This document shows, in pieces, positions 55,263 to 64,000 of a stretch of DNA of 64,000 nt (position 1 is its first letter; each line of letters begins with the position of its first letter). The DNA comes from Psychrobacter immobilis. Its GTDB lineage: Bacteria > Pseudomonadota > Gammaproteobacteria > Pseudomonadales > Moraxellaceae. Below the pieces are notes generated by a model. It made no database searches. It saw only the letters and a program-made list of their open reading frames with translations, and had not been told where the DNA came from. The position numbers and the translations under genes were made by a program. The stretch spans positions 1 to 64,000 of the forward strand of contig NZ_CAJGZN010000002.1 of the NCBI RefSeq assembly GCF_904846235.1, read 5' to 3'.

Positions 55263-57356
55263 TTACAGCTGTAGCTCGCTAATATCAGCTACCGTCAAGA
55301 ACAAGGCGCGAACCTGTTTTAGCAATGCCAAACGATTGTTTTTAAGCGCAGCATCTTCACTGTTGACCATCACATTGTCAAAGAACTGGGTCAACGGCTC
55401 ATCTAAGCTAGCCAGCGTTTGCAATACTTGCGTATAGTCCGCTTGCTCAAGCAATGGTTGTACCATTGTCTGTGCTTGCTGCACATTTGCATATAGGTTT
55501 TGCTCAGCAGATTCAGACAGTAGTGCTTCATCGACTGTATCAGCTACGCTCACTTCTGACTTGGCCAATATATTAGCAACACGTTTGTTTGAGTCAGCCA
55601 ACATCGACGCTTGTGATAGCTCGCTAAATGCTTGCACTGCACGGATACGCTGATCAAAATCAAGCGGCATATGCGGGTTAATCGCTTGCACTGCTTGAAT
55701 CGTATCGACACTAACGCCCTGCTCCGTATACATCGCACGGTAGCGCGAGTTTAGGAATGCCATGACTTGGGTAAAAGCATCACCCATTTTGGCAATTTTG
55801 CTACCTTCAGCATCACTATAGCCTTTAATCGCTTGCTCAACGAGCGCTACCAGATTAATCGGCAACTGCTTTTCGATCAAAATACGCAAGATACCAATAG
55901 CAGAACGACGTAAGCTAAACGGATCCTTTGAACCCGTTGGCGCTTGGTCAATCGCAAAAATACCAACCAATGTGTCCAAACGATCCGCTAAGGCTAAGCA
56001 AATGCCAATCGGTGTCTGTGGTAGCACATCGCCACTGAATTTCGGCAGATACTGCTCTTCTAAACTGGCGGCGACCGCTTCTGGCTCATCGTTTAGACGC
56101 GCATAATACGTACCTGCGATACCTTGTAATTCAGGGTACTCGCCGACGAGCGAGCTGGCTAAATCTGCTTTAGACAAAATGCCTGCACGTACGGTTTCAT
56201 CAACATTGATATCGTGGCCTTGCTGCTGCATCAATGTAGCGATAAACGCAGCAAGCTTAGCAATACGCTCAGATTTCTCCCAAATCGTCCCCAGCTTGTC
56301 TTGGAATACGCGATTTTTTAGGCTCTCTGTGAGCGCAAACAATGGCTGCTTTTGATCTTGCAAGAAGAAAAACTCTGCATCAGCCAAACGTGGACGTACA
56401 ACTTTTTCATTACCTTCGATAATCTGGTTAGGATCTTTTGATTCAATATTGGTAATAAAAATGAAATACGGCTGCAATTTGCCAGTCTTATCCGTCAAGC
56501 AAAAATACTTTTGATCCGCTTGCATGGTCGAGATAAGCGCTTCTTGCGGTACTTGTAAAAAGCGTGCTTCAAAGCTTGCTCGTAGCGCAATTGGAAAATC
56601 GACCAATGCGGTGACTTCATCCAACAAATCTTGCGGTACGATGGCATCAGAATTGACTTCGTCTGCCAAAGCTTTGACTTGGTTTTTGATCAACATTTGA
56701 CGCTTATCAAAATCTGCTACCACTTTTAGATCACTTAGTAATTCTTCATAATCATTGGCATGAGCAATATTATGGTAGTCAGGGCTGTGGAAGCGATGAC
56801 CACGCGTTTGCGTACCAGTCTGATGACCTTGGATAGTGGCATCAATGACAGTATCATCCTGCATCAATACTGCCCACTGTACTGGACGCACAAACTCATC
56901 ACGACTAGCGCCTGAGCGCATACGCTTAGCAATCGGCAGATTATCTAGCGCGGTTTGGAAAATAGCAGGCAGTAGCTCAGTGGTCGCTTGGCCACGGATA
57001 GTCTGCTCAAAACCGACATAGTCACCTTTGTCGGTTTTGATGGTCGTTAGCTCGCTAGCTTCAATACCCAAACCTTTGGCAAAACCCATGGCCGCACGTG
57101 TTGGATTGCTCTCTGCATCGAACGCTGCTTTAATCGCAGGTCCGCGTTTTTGCTCAGTGCGATCAGGCTGCTTATCGCTAATACCTTGAATCTGAATTGC
57201 CAAGCGGCGCGGAGCAGCAAAGGCTTTGATGCTATCAAAGGTAATATCTGCTGCTGTTAATTGCTCAGTGACACTGGCTTGTAGCGCATCACGTAATGGT
57301 TTTAGGCTTTTTGGAGGTAGCTCTTCACACCCCAGTTCAAATAGAATAGTACTCAT
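55263..57356 (-). CDS. glyS: glycyl-tRNA synthetase beta subunit
   Basis: GlyS is the tRNA-binding beta subunit of the alpha2beta2 glycyl-tRNA synthetase. The N-terminal ILFELGCEELPPKSLKPL, GFAKGLGIEASEL, MRSGASRDEFVRPVQW and the HD-like FSLRRSAIGILRIL segment are characteristic. The 697-residue length matches the family. AGGAGC precedes the ATG. It follows glyQ after 9 bases; the two form one operon. Confidence 0.98.
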   Translation of the reverse strand: MSTILFELGCEELPPKSLKPLRDALQASVTEQLTAADITFDSIKAFAAPRRLAIQIQGISDKQPDRTEQKRGPAIKAAFDAESNPTRAAMGFAKGLGIEASELTTIKTDKGDYVGFEQTIRGQATTELLPAIFQTALDNLPIAKRMRSGASRDEFVRPVQWAVLMQDDTVIDATIQGHQTGTQTRGHRFHSPDYHNIAHANDYEELLSDLKVVADFDKRQMLIKNQVKALADEVNSDAIVPQDLLDEVTALVDFPIALRASFEARFLQVPQEALISTMQADQKYFCLTDKTGKLQPYFIFITNIESKDPNQIIEGNEKVVRPRLADAEFFFLQDQKQPLFALTESLKNRVFQDKLGTIWEKSERIAKLAAFIATLMQQQGHDINVDETVRAGILSKADLASSLVGEYPELQGIAGTYYARLNDEPEAVAASLEEQYLPKFSGDVLPQTPIGICLALADRLDTLVGIFAIDQAPTGSKDPFSLRRSAIGILRILIEKQLPINLVALVEQAIKGYSDAEGSKIAKMGDAFTQVMAFLNSRYRAMYTEQGVSVDTIQAVQAINPHMPLDFDQRIRAVQAFSELSQASMLADSNKRVANILAKSEVSVADTVDEALLSESAEQNLYANVQQAQTMVQPLLEQADYTQVLQTLASLDEPLTQFFDNVMVNSEDAALKNNRLALLKQVRALFLTVADISELQL

Positions 57357-57365
57357 GGGATGCTC

Positions 57366-58433
57366 CTATTTATCGTTAGTAGATTGGTTAGTGTCAGTAG
57401 TTTCTTTTGTTATGCCGTCTGCTGCTAAGGTGTCTGCTGCCACGTCTTCTTTTGGCAAATATTTATCAAGCGCAGCTTGGCGATGTTCTTCATCAGCCAA
57501 TGGGAAGCCCAATTTGGCACGAGCTTCGACATAACCAAAAGCAACCTTACGAGCAAGTGTACGCACACGTAGGATAAAACGCTGACGCTCAGTCACTGAA
57601 ATAGCGCCGCGTGCATCAAGCAAGTTAAAGGCGTGAGATGCTTTTAATACCATCTCATAAGCTGGCAATGGCAATCCTGCATCGACCAATTTGTCGGCTT
57701 GTTGCTCATAAAAGTCAAACATCTCGCCCATCATCGGCACATCAGCGTGCTCAAAGTTATAGGTAGACTGCTCGACTTCATTTTGATGAAAAACATCGCC
57801 ATACGTGACACGGCCAAATTCACCGTCTGCCCAGACCAAATCATAAACGCTGTCGACGCCCTGTACATACATGGCCAAACGCTCAAGTCCGTAAGTGATT
57901 TCGCCAGTGACTGGGAAACATTCAATACCGCCGACTTGCTGGAAGTACGTGAATTGCGTGACTTCCATACCGTTTAGCCAAATCTCCCAACCAAGTCCCC
58001 ACGCACCAAGCGTTGGCGATTCCCAGTTGTCTTCTACAAAGCGCACGTCATGCACCAATGGATCAATACCAATGGCTCGTAGTGAGTCCAAATACAGCTC
58101 TTGAATGTTCGGTGGGTTCGGCTTTAATACAACTTGGAACTGATAATAATGCTGCAGGCGGTTCGGGTTATCACCATAGCGCCCGTCAGTAGGACGACGT
58201 GATGGCTGTACATAAGCCGCATTCCAGCGCTCAGGACCTAACGAGCGCAAAAACGTCGCGGTATGAAAAGTACCTGCACCGACTTCCATGTCGTAAGGCT
58301 GCAATACAACGCAGCCTTTATCGGCCCAATAATTTTGCAAAGTTAAGATTAAATCTTGAAAAGTCATCGGTTGAGAGTCTTTATCTTGTGTCATCGGAGT
58401 TATCGCTTGGGATGTCATAGTTTCGGTTTTCAT
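57366..58433 (-). CDS. glyQ: glycyl-tRNA synthetase alpha subunit
   Basis: GlyQ is the catalytic alpha subunit (class II). The signatures [58 protein letters not shown] and the [12 protein letters not shown]-like [11 protein letters not shown] stretch are present. The 355-residue length exceeds E. coli GlyQ (303 aa) because of a 17-residue N-terminal and a 35-residue polar C-terminal extension. It is the first gene of the glyQ-glyS operon. Confidence 0.97.
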   Translation of the reverse strand: MKTETMTSQAITPMTQDKDSQPMTFQDLILTLQNYWADKGCVVLQPYDMEVGAGTFHTATFLRSLGPERWNAAYVQPSRRPTDGRYGDNPNRLQHYYQFQVVLKPNPPNIQELYLDSLRAIGIDPLVHDVRFVEDNWESPTLGAWGLGWEIWLNGMEVTQFTYFQQVGGIECFPVTGEITYGLERLAMYVQGVDSVYDLVWADGEFGRVTYGDVFHQNEVEQSTYNFEHADVPMMGEMFDFYEQQADKLVDAGLPLPAYEMVLKASHAFNLLDARGAISVTERQRFILRVRTLARKVAFGYVEARAKLGFPLADEEHRQAALDKYLPKEDVAADTLAADGITKETTDTNQSTNDK

Positions 58434-58647
58434 AGTAAAGCCACTGTGAAATGAGTATTATTAAATAAATCTCTGATAGCGCTCGCGCGACCTATTCGGC
58501 AACGACTCTATCTGCCTGCTCACCTTACTAAAAATTGACTATTTTATCCATATTTACATCAACTAAATTTGCATAGTGGGCACAAAACCTCGGTTGTATA
58601 GCGTATTTTTAGGCAAATCATCATGGAAGTCGCACTAATACAATAAA

Positions 58648-58679
58648 TAAAAAAATACCCAAATGCGCTAGCATTCGGG
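58648..58679 (-). terminator. terminator of the PspC-like gene
   Basis: CCCAAATGC and GCATTCGGG pair with one mismatch around a 4-base loop. On the minus strand the hairpin is followed by TATTTTTTTATTT. Confidence 0.75.
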
Positions 58680-58704
58680 CAGGAGGAAAATTGTATCTTG
58701 GGCA

Positions 58705-58732
58705 TCCTGATTGATCAGGCTTTTTATTTTTT
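58705..58732 (+). terminator. plus-strand hairpin with T-rich tail and no upstream gene
   Basis: CCTGA and TCAGG pair with a 4-base loop and are followed by CTTTTTATTTTTT on the plus strand. No annotated plus-strand gene precedes it, so it could end a small RNA or a leader transcript. Confidence 0.5.
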
Positions 58733-58827
58733 GGAGGTCTACTGTTTTTAGCAACTAGGTCTAACTTAAACTTGACTCTTTAACTGGTTCAGAAAAGCTA
58801 ATTTTAAAAATAACTATTAGGCTCTTA

Positions 58828-59040
58828 TTACTGATAAGACTGACTATTGGCTTTTGGCATAATTATCCATAGGATGATATAAATTAAAATGCCCGGTACA
58901 GCTGCGCTCAACGATGAAATGATTACAAATAATACTCTCACCCATGTTGGCGACCAACCAGCATATTCTGCAATGCCACCCATCACACCTGCTATCATGC
59001 GATTGTTTGGTGAGCGATGTAATTTTGCTAACTTAGCCAA
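58828..59040 (-). CDS. PspC-domain protein (70 aa)
   Basis: The short protein matches the PspC domain: NNRMIAGVMGGIAEYAGWSPTWVRVLFVI followed by one membrane helix with the GILIYIILWIIMP end. PspC-type proteins sit in the inner membrane and can take part in envelope stress responses. The start is a TTG at 59040 with AGAGAGG 8 bases upstream. No pspA or pspB is nearby. Confidence 0.85.
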   Translation of the reverse strand: MAKLAKLHRSPNNRMIAGVMGGIAEYAGWSPTWVRVLFVIISSLSAAVPGILIYIILWIIMPKANSQSYQ

Positions 59041-59787
59041 ATCAAATACCTCTCTTTTTTCTATTCTTGTTTATTTTTTTATTCTATATTTTTGATTGTC
59101 TTACGTATTTAGCTAAAACATTATCTTGCTTTGTTAACTTACGAATCAGTATATCAATAATTCAGGATTTATCTGTTGAAGGTATAGCAGTACTTTGTGA
59201 GTTTATGCTACTCAAGCTTACCCTAATCTGTCATAGCACCATGCAAGTCCCTGATTTTAAATATTTATTTCAAAATGTTTCAAAATCATCTTTGTTGCTA
59301 TAACCTTGCAATCTAGCTTCACGTATCTCGTTATTTTTAATTTAATCAAAGAGATAAGCTCGCTTTATAACGCTAAAATCAAGTGAAACTTTTGATAGTC
59401 TGAATAATTTTTTAGCTAACCAACTTTACTCGATTAAAAGAACCCTCGATTAAAAAACCTGCGATTCCTTGTACGTGCGATATACCTTATTTTTACAATA
59501 ACCCACCTGCAAATCATCCAAAAGCTTTATACCATGCTGATAAGCAACTTAAGTTTTCAGATATTCTATAATGAAAGTTATAACACTGCTCAACTATTAG
59601 ATAAGAATACCTTTACGAAGAATAGTAGAAGTAAAGAACGTGGTTGGTATTACGATTCTTAATAGATTTCTGCTTTAGATCTTGATAGATGTCTAATTTG
59701 GCTCGTTTAACTTAGACAGCATTAGTCGCATTTTTTGGAATAGACATAGAACGCTGAGATTAAAATAAAAAAATAATAAGGATAACT
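59041..59787. other. 747-base spacer upstream of the nadR-like gene
   Basis: No convincing gene is seen. A 78-codon plus-strand frame (59067-59303) is hydrophobic, without a ribosome binding site or family resemblance. The sequence is AT-rich throughout. The last bases carry the AAGGA site of the next gene. No NAD-responsive riboswitch or repressor site is recognised. Confidence 0.5.
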
Positions 59788-60846
59788 ATGTACGATACTG
59801 GATTAATGATTGGACATTTTGAGCCCCTGCACTTAGGGCAGATGCGCAGCATATTGGATGCAGCAGGACAAGCCAAAACCTTACATATCGTTATTATGGC
59901 GCATCCATCGCCGCATCCAGATTTTGCTATTACCTTGCAAGACAAAGCACGTTGGCTACAGATGGCCTGTGCCGACTTGGCATTTATTCATATTCATACT
60001 ACTCATGAGATAGAGCTACCGCTGCACGAACATCTGTATAGCACTAGCGATGATGTCAGTATTGATGTCGCTGCCAGTAATGCCAAATTGCAACGTTTGA
60101 TGGACGCACTATCACTATCAGCAGAGACTGTATTGTTTATGGCGGACAACCATCCGCTCACTCACAATGACATACAAAAGCAGCTGCTTTTGCCAGTCGT
60201 TACTACGCCGCTACAGCCTAAGTTTGACTCTTATGCGATTGCGCGTGATCCAGTCGCCCATTGGTCAGCACTTCATCCGCAAGCCCGCGTTGACTATACC
60301 AAGACTGTCGCTATCGTCGGCGGTGAAAGCTCAGGTAAAACAACGCTGGTACATAAGCTTGCCAATTATTATGGTGCTAGCTTTGCCCTAGAAATGGGAC
60401 GCCTATATGTCGGTACGGATTTGGGTGGTAGCGAGGTCGGATTACAGTACAGTGATTATGGCCCTATTTGTCTTGATCATGCTGAGGCAATCCGAGAAGC
60501 TAAAGCGAATGCAACGGCCCCTATTACCATCGTTGATACTGACTTTGTCACTACGCAAGCATTTTGTGAAGAGTACGAGGGTCGCACGCATCCTTTCGTG
60601 GCTGCTTGTATTGATGAGTTTCGCTTAGACCACACCATCATGCTAGATAACAATACGCCATGGGTTGATGATGGTATGCGCTCTTTAGGAACGCCTGAGG
60701 CACGCGGACGCTTTGAGCAGCGTTTGATAGATATTTTTGCGCGTCACGATATTGCGCCGCATATGATCGATCAGCCCGACTATGATGCTCGCTATCAGCA
60801 GGCATTGTTATTGATTGATCAATACATCTATGGCAAAAAATCATAA
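59788..60846 (+). CDS. NadR-like nicotinamide riboside kinase with altered NMN adenylyltransferase domain
   Basis: The C-terminal half (from about 170) is a well-conserved ribosylnicotinamide kinase domain: TVAIVGGESSGKT with Walker A at 178-185, then IVDTDFVTTQAFCEEYEG and LDNNTPWVDDGMRSLG. The N-terminal half is nucleotidyltransferase-like, but HxGH reads HLGQ (His15, Gln18) and the later SxTxxR region reads SYAIAR with the Thr replaced by Ala. The helix-turn-helix of E. coli NadR is missing. The role is probably nicotinamide riboside phosphorylation; adenylyltransferase activity is doubtful. AAGGA precedes the ATG. pnuC follows. Confidence 0.87.
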   Translation: MYDTGLMIGHFEPLHLGQMRSILDAAGQAKTLHIVIMAHPSPHPDFAITLQDKARWLQMACADLAFIHIHTTHEIELPLHEHLYSTSDDVSIDVAASNAKLQRLMDALSLSAETVLFMADNHPLTHNDIQKQLLLPVVTTPLQPKFDSYAIARDPVAHWSALHPQARVDYTKTVAIVGGESSGKTTLVHKLANYYGASFALEMGRLYVGTDLGGSEVGLQYSDYGPICLDHAEAIREAKANATAPITIVDTDFVTTQAFCEEYEGRTHPFVAACIDEFRLDHTIMLDNNTPWVDDGMRSLGTPEARGRFEQRLIDIFARHDIAPHMIDQPDYDARYQQALLLIDQYIYGKKS

Positions 60847-60879
60847 ACTGTACTGAGCATATTTATAATAATTTATTCA

Positions 60880-60915
60880 CTAGCACACGTTATTTAACTA
60901 GCACACTTTATTTAA
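60880..60915. repeat. two 18-bp tandem repeats between the nadR-like gene and pnuC
   Basis: Two adjacent copies beginning CTAGCACAC and ending TTATTTAA differ at a single base. They lie in the 126-base gap between the two salvage genes. No function is apparent. Confidence 0.8.
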
Positions 60916-60972
60916 CTAATACATGACAGTTAGCACTATATTGATATCAGTATTTACTTTAGGGGAAAAGCG

Positions 60973-61704
60973 ATGCGTATTCAGCTATTGGACAACATCA
61001 CCGGAAAATGGGCGATGCAATGGATTATCATTTGGTTTATTTGCGGTGTCATTGCCTTATCTGCGGGTTTTTGGCTCACGACAGACCATACCACGCTTGA
61101 TTGGTTTTATTTAGCAGTCTCGTTCATTGGTTTGGTCTGCGTAGTCTCGCTATCATTCCGCAAAAACGTCATGGGCAATGGCTTTGGTATGGGGGCAACG
61201 GCAGGCGAAGTCATCGTACAGGCAACGTCTGGCGCAGTAGGTTTGATGCTTGCTCCACTATTTAACTTTTTTACCCATGTTTACGGTATCTTTTATTGGT
61301 CGAAGCATACTGACCCTGATGGCGACATGATACCCAAGTCAGCGAGTAAAGCTGTCTGGTTAATCACTGCTGCATTCATTATCATTGGTCTTGCCCTTTT
61401 TCCTACGGTAAATGACTTATTAGCAAGCTATGGTTATGCGGTCGTACAGGATGATAGTAGTCTGTTTTTGGGATTTATCTCTTTCTTTTGGATTAATGTG
61501 ATTGCCTTTGTGCTTTCTATTACCGCTCAAGCAGCTATGATTCTGCGTTATTCATTTAATTGGTGGTTATGGATTATCGTCAACTTCGTCTGGCTCATTG
61601 TGAATCTGATGTCTGGTAACTATATCTTTGCTATTCAGACTATGGTGTATCAAGTAAACGCCTTTATCGGCCTTTATGAATGGCATCGCAGCGAGCAAGG
61701 ATAA
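60973..61704 (+). CDS. pnuC: nicotinamide riboside transporter PnuC
   Basis: PnuC proteins carry nicotinamide riboside across the inner membrane; phosphorylation by NadR traps it. The 243-residue protein has about seven hydrophobic helices and ends in the family-typical motif WIIVNFVWLIVNLMSGNYIFAIQTMVYQ, with Asn/Trp residues that line the substrate site. AGGGGA precedes the ATG. It follows the nadR-like gene on the same strand, a known functional pairing. Confidence 0.92.
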   Translation: MRIQLLDNITGKWAMQWIIIWFICGVIALSAGFWLTTDHTTLDWFYLAVSFIGLVCVVSLSFRKNVMGNGFGMGATAGEVIVQATSGAVGLMLAPLFNFFTHVYGIFYWSKHTDPDGDMIPKSASKAVWLITAAFIIIGLALFPTVNDLLASYGYAVVQDDSSLFLGFISFFWINVIAFVLSITAQAAMILRYSFNWWLWIIVNFVWLIVNLMSGNYIFAIQTMVYQVNAFIGLYEWHRSEQG

Positions 61705-61926
61705 TGTGTTTCTTGTAGAAAAGAACCCTTGGGAGTTTGAATAAAATCTTGCTGATATAGTATCAATAGTACGAGTGAACTTGACTGTGCCGTCTATCAG
61801 ATAACATGGTAGACAGGCGCAATTAGTGCTACAACTGATATTAACAATCATATTCATACTGAGATCAGTAGCGAGTCCATTAGCTAGTATCAGTTACTTA
61901 TCTTATTTACTAACAGGGAGGTTAGT

Positions 61927-62361
<435 letters not shown>

Positions 62362-62458
62362 TCGTTAATCTCTGCGTAATTTCTGCAGGAATTTAGCTTA
62401 GCTGTAGGCTATTCGATAAAATCTACAATTCTCACCCTCAACAAAAGAATGTCGCCAA

Positions 62459-62499
62459 TAAAAAAACGCCACCCAGATATTACTGAGTGGCGCTTTTTT
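62459..62499. terminator. bidirectional terminator between the DUF962 and nitroreductase genes
   Basis: CGCCACCCAG and CTGAGTGGCG pair with one mismatch around a 6-base loop, flanked by an A run and a T7 run. Confidence 0.88.
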
Positions 62500-62574
62500 T
62501 ACGTAAGCTTTTAGGAATATTGATATTTTGGGACTATTAAGCTTTTGGGGTTATATAGAATAGACTACTCTATC

Positions 62575-63186
62575 TTACGCACCAAACACTTTCATACGCT
62601 CTTCGACTGGCTTAAATGCTTTTTCTCCCGCTGGCTGCTCAATCGTTCCAAATACCAATTGTGCATTTAGCGTCCAGTCTTTGTCGATATCCCAAGCGCT
62701 GGCTACTTTTTGATCGATTACTGGATTGTAGTGCTGTAAGTTTGCGCCAACATCGATACTGGCTAGTGCCGTCCAGATAACATACTGATGCATGGCGCTG
62801 GTTTGACTTGCCCAGATTGGGAAGTTGTCAGCATATAGTGGCGCTGCTTCTTGCATGCCTCTAACGACTGCTTGATCTTCAAAAAACAGCACCGTACCAG
62901 CTCCGTTACGGAAACCATTGACACGCTCTTTAGTCGATTTGAACTTCTCTTCGTCACCAACGATTTCGCGTAATGTATCTTCGGTCATATCCCACAACTT
63001 GCGATGGTCATCGCCGAACAATACAACGATACGCGTTGATTGCGAGTTAAACGACGATGGCGTGTGCAAAATAGCATGCTCAACTATTTTCACGATTTCG
63101 TCGTTAGCTACTGGCAGTTGGTTGCTTAGCGCATAGATAGAACGACGTTTCTCTGCAAGCTGCTGTAGTGTTGTTAAATCTGACAT
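62575..63186 (-). CDS. nitroreductase family protein (Frm2/Hbn1-like)
   Basis: The 203-residue protein has the FMN-binding nitroreductase fold: KRRSIYALSNQLPVANDEIV, then HTPSSFNSQSTRIVVLFGDDHRKLWDM, and the dimer-interface stretch LASIDVGANLQHYNPV. It matches the Frm2/YodC-type subgroup of about 200 aa implicated in lipid signalling and redox stress in yeast and bacteria. The physiological substrate is unknown. GGAGA lies before the ATG. Confidence 0.92.
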   Translation of the reverse strand: MSDLTTLQQLAEKRRSIYALSNQLPVANDEIVKIVEHAILHTPSSFNSQSTRIVVLFGDDHRKLWDMTEDTLREIVGDEEKFKSTKERVNGFRNGAGTVLFFEDQAVVRGMQEAAPLYADNFPIWASQTSAMHQYVIWTALASIDVGANLQHYNPVIDQKVASAWDIDKDWTLNAQLVFGTIEQPAGEKAFKPVEERMKVFGA

Positions 63187-63291
63187 AGTGTTTCTCCATG
63201 TTGTTAGTAAAATAGTTATTAATAAAAATAATTTTTAGCGTTAATGGTTATTGATATAAATGCTTTAATTGATAAAGAGCTTTGTTCTTGA

Positions 63292-64000
63292 CTACATAAA
63301 TAGCGGTACTTCCATCACTAGCACACGGCTAGCTACTGTTGCGTCCATCATAAAGCTCTGAATATCCCAAATGCAAAGGCCGTCACGAATAGACAGGACT
63401 TGGCCATCTATCACGACTTCACCACTGATGACAAATACGTAGACACCGTTGTTAGAGTCATTTAACTGATAAGTTTGCGATATACCTTCGTCAAAACCAC
63501 CCATGCTAAACCAAGCATCTTGATGAATCCAAACACCTGCATCATCGGCATTAGGTGACAGCACTTGGCTAAGCTCGTTAGGTCGCATGATATCGCCCAT
63601 ATGTACCTGCTGATAACGCGGTGCGACATCCATTTTGTTTGGTATCACCCAAATCTGCAAAAACCTCACAGCCTCTGCATCGTCACCATTCATTTCACTA
63701 TGGGTAATGCCTGTACCCGCTGACATCACTTGAATCTCACCAGTTTCTATGACGCCCTCGTTGCCGATACTATCGCCATGAGCGAGCTTGCCGGATAGAG
63801 GAATACTGATAATCTCCATGTTACGGTGCGAGTGTTTGCCAAACCCTTGACCGCCAATGACAAAATCATCATTAATAACGCGTAAGGCACCAAACCCCAC
63901 ACGCTCAGGATTATGATAATTGGCAAAGCTAAAGGTATGCCTGCTTTTAAGCCAGCCATGATTGGCATCGCCACGTGAGTCTGCTGCATGATAGATTGTT
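63292..64000 (-). CDS. pirin family protein, 5' end outside the window
   Basis: The frame stays open past the visible GTG at 63900 to the right edge and encodes the conserved pirin start (RGDANHGWLKSRHTFSFANY), so the gene begins outside the window. Following it are GFGALRVINDD, GQGFGKHSHRNMEIISIPLSG and EIQVMSAGTGITHSE, which contain the metal-binding His/Glu set (His-x-His, His and Glu of the cupin). Pirins are cupin proteins; some act as quercetinases. The C-terminal cupin is also present. It is on the same strand as the nitroreductase. Confidence 0.92.
   Translation of the reverse strand, partial: TIYHAADSRGDANHGWLKSRHTFSFANYHNPERVGFGALRVINDDFVIGGQGFGKHSHRNMEIISIPLSGKLAHGDSIGNEGVIETGEIQVMSAGTGITHSEMNGDDAEAVRFLQIWVIPNKMDVAPRYQQVHMGDIMRPNELSQVLSPNADDAGVWIHQDAWFSMGGFDEGISQTYQLNDSNNGVYVFVISGEVVIDGQVLSIRDGLCIWDIQSFMMDATVASRVLVMEVPLFM

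Larger units (their letters stand above)
58434..58827. other. glyQ upstream region with two hairpins
   Basis: The 394-base spacer holds the PspC-gene terminator (58658-58679), a second hairpin directed to the plus strand (58705-58725) preceded by a strong AGGAGG, and the presumed glyQ promoter. There is no ORF above 20 codons that looks real. Confidence 0.5.

Noticed and set aside
58434-58827. T-box or glycine riboswitch upstream of glyQ
   Set aside because: No T-box antiterminator sequence or paired glycine aptamer pattern could be recognised; the nearby strong hairpin points to the opposite strand.
59067-59303. 78-codon hydrophobic frame in the spacer before the nadR-like gene
   Set aside because: No ribosome binding site and no recognisable pattern; AT-rich composition favours such chance frames.

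Overview
This window looks like core chromosome of a Gram-negative gammaproteobacterium of the Moraxellaceae, most likely Psychrobacter. This is inferred from the proteins and gene order (murG-murC-ddl-ftsQ-ftsA-ftsZ-lpxC with dciA next to lpxC, yhbY/rlmE/ftsH/folP, a DUF2789 protein, NadR/PnuC salvage) and from an AT-leaning, cold-adapted-type composition. I recognise no tRNA, rRNA or CRISPR array. Nearly all genes are housekeeping; the accessory material is an IS1-like edge at the left end and an IS630-type element with a related miniature element around 47-50.5 kb.

Layout. 1-4 kb: start of an IS1-like transposase (minus), an unrecognised 234-residue protein, a Kef-type cation/proton antiporter, and a DUF2628-like membrane protein with a pilin-like tail. 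4-8.2 kb: trmB, a 1-kb gene-free AT-rich spacer containing DnaA-box-like sites, then recA-recX. 8.2-11.7 kb (minus): DASS anion transporter, YidB-like protein, YgfX-like protein and sdhE. 11.8-16.5 kb: folP, ftsH, rlmE (minus) and divergent yhbY. 16.7-19.1 kb: DOMON-like protein, CHAP-domain exported protein, dciA. 19.4-28.4 kb (minus): lpxC and the division/peptidoglycan cluster ftsZ, ftsA, ftsQ, ddl, murC, murG. 28.7-34.7 kb (minus): gshB, pyrE, an unrecognised 345-residue protein, an NAD-dependent epimerase-like protein and a large Lnb-type (DUF4105) envelope protein. 34.9-41.5 kb: ampD, murJ, a lipoprotein, a GNAT acetyltransferase, ribF, a DUF2789 protein, mdh. 41.8-47.3 kb: an RNase T2-like protein without the catalytic histidines, a Slt-type lytic transglycosylase, miaB and a small basic protein. 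47.3-51.2 kb: miniature element, a large palindrome, rtcB, the IS630-type element and a LysE/RhtB exporter whose stop codon lies in the IS. 51.4-58.4 kb: argE, ygfB, a coiled-coil protein and zapA, a small zinc-ribbon-like membrane protein, glyS-glyQ. 58.8-64 kb: PspC-like protein, NadR-like protein with pnuC, a DUF962 protein, a nitroreductase, and a pirin running off the right edge.

How they work together. A large share of the window serves the cell envelope and division: precursor synthesis (MurC, Ddl, MurG), flipping (MurJ), recycling and remodelling (AmpD, Slt, CHAP), the division ring (FtsQ/A/Z, ZapA, the coiled-coil protein), lipid A (LpxC) and quality control (FtsH). RNA and translation genes (TrmB, RlmE, YhbY, MiaB, RtcB, GlyQS) and metabolic genes (FolP, GshB, PyrE, RibF, Mdh, SdhE, ArgE, NadR/PnuC) fill the rest. 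I found no clear new multi-gene system. The observations most worth a second look are the two proteins with altered catalytic motifs (RNase T2-like and NadR-like), the DnaA-box cluster upstream of recA, the DUF2628/pilin-like fusion, the extended RecX, and the IS630-miniature element pair.
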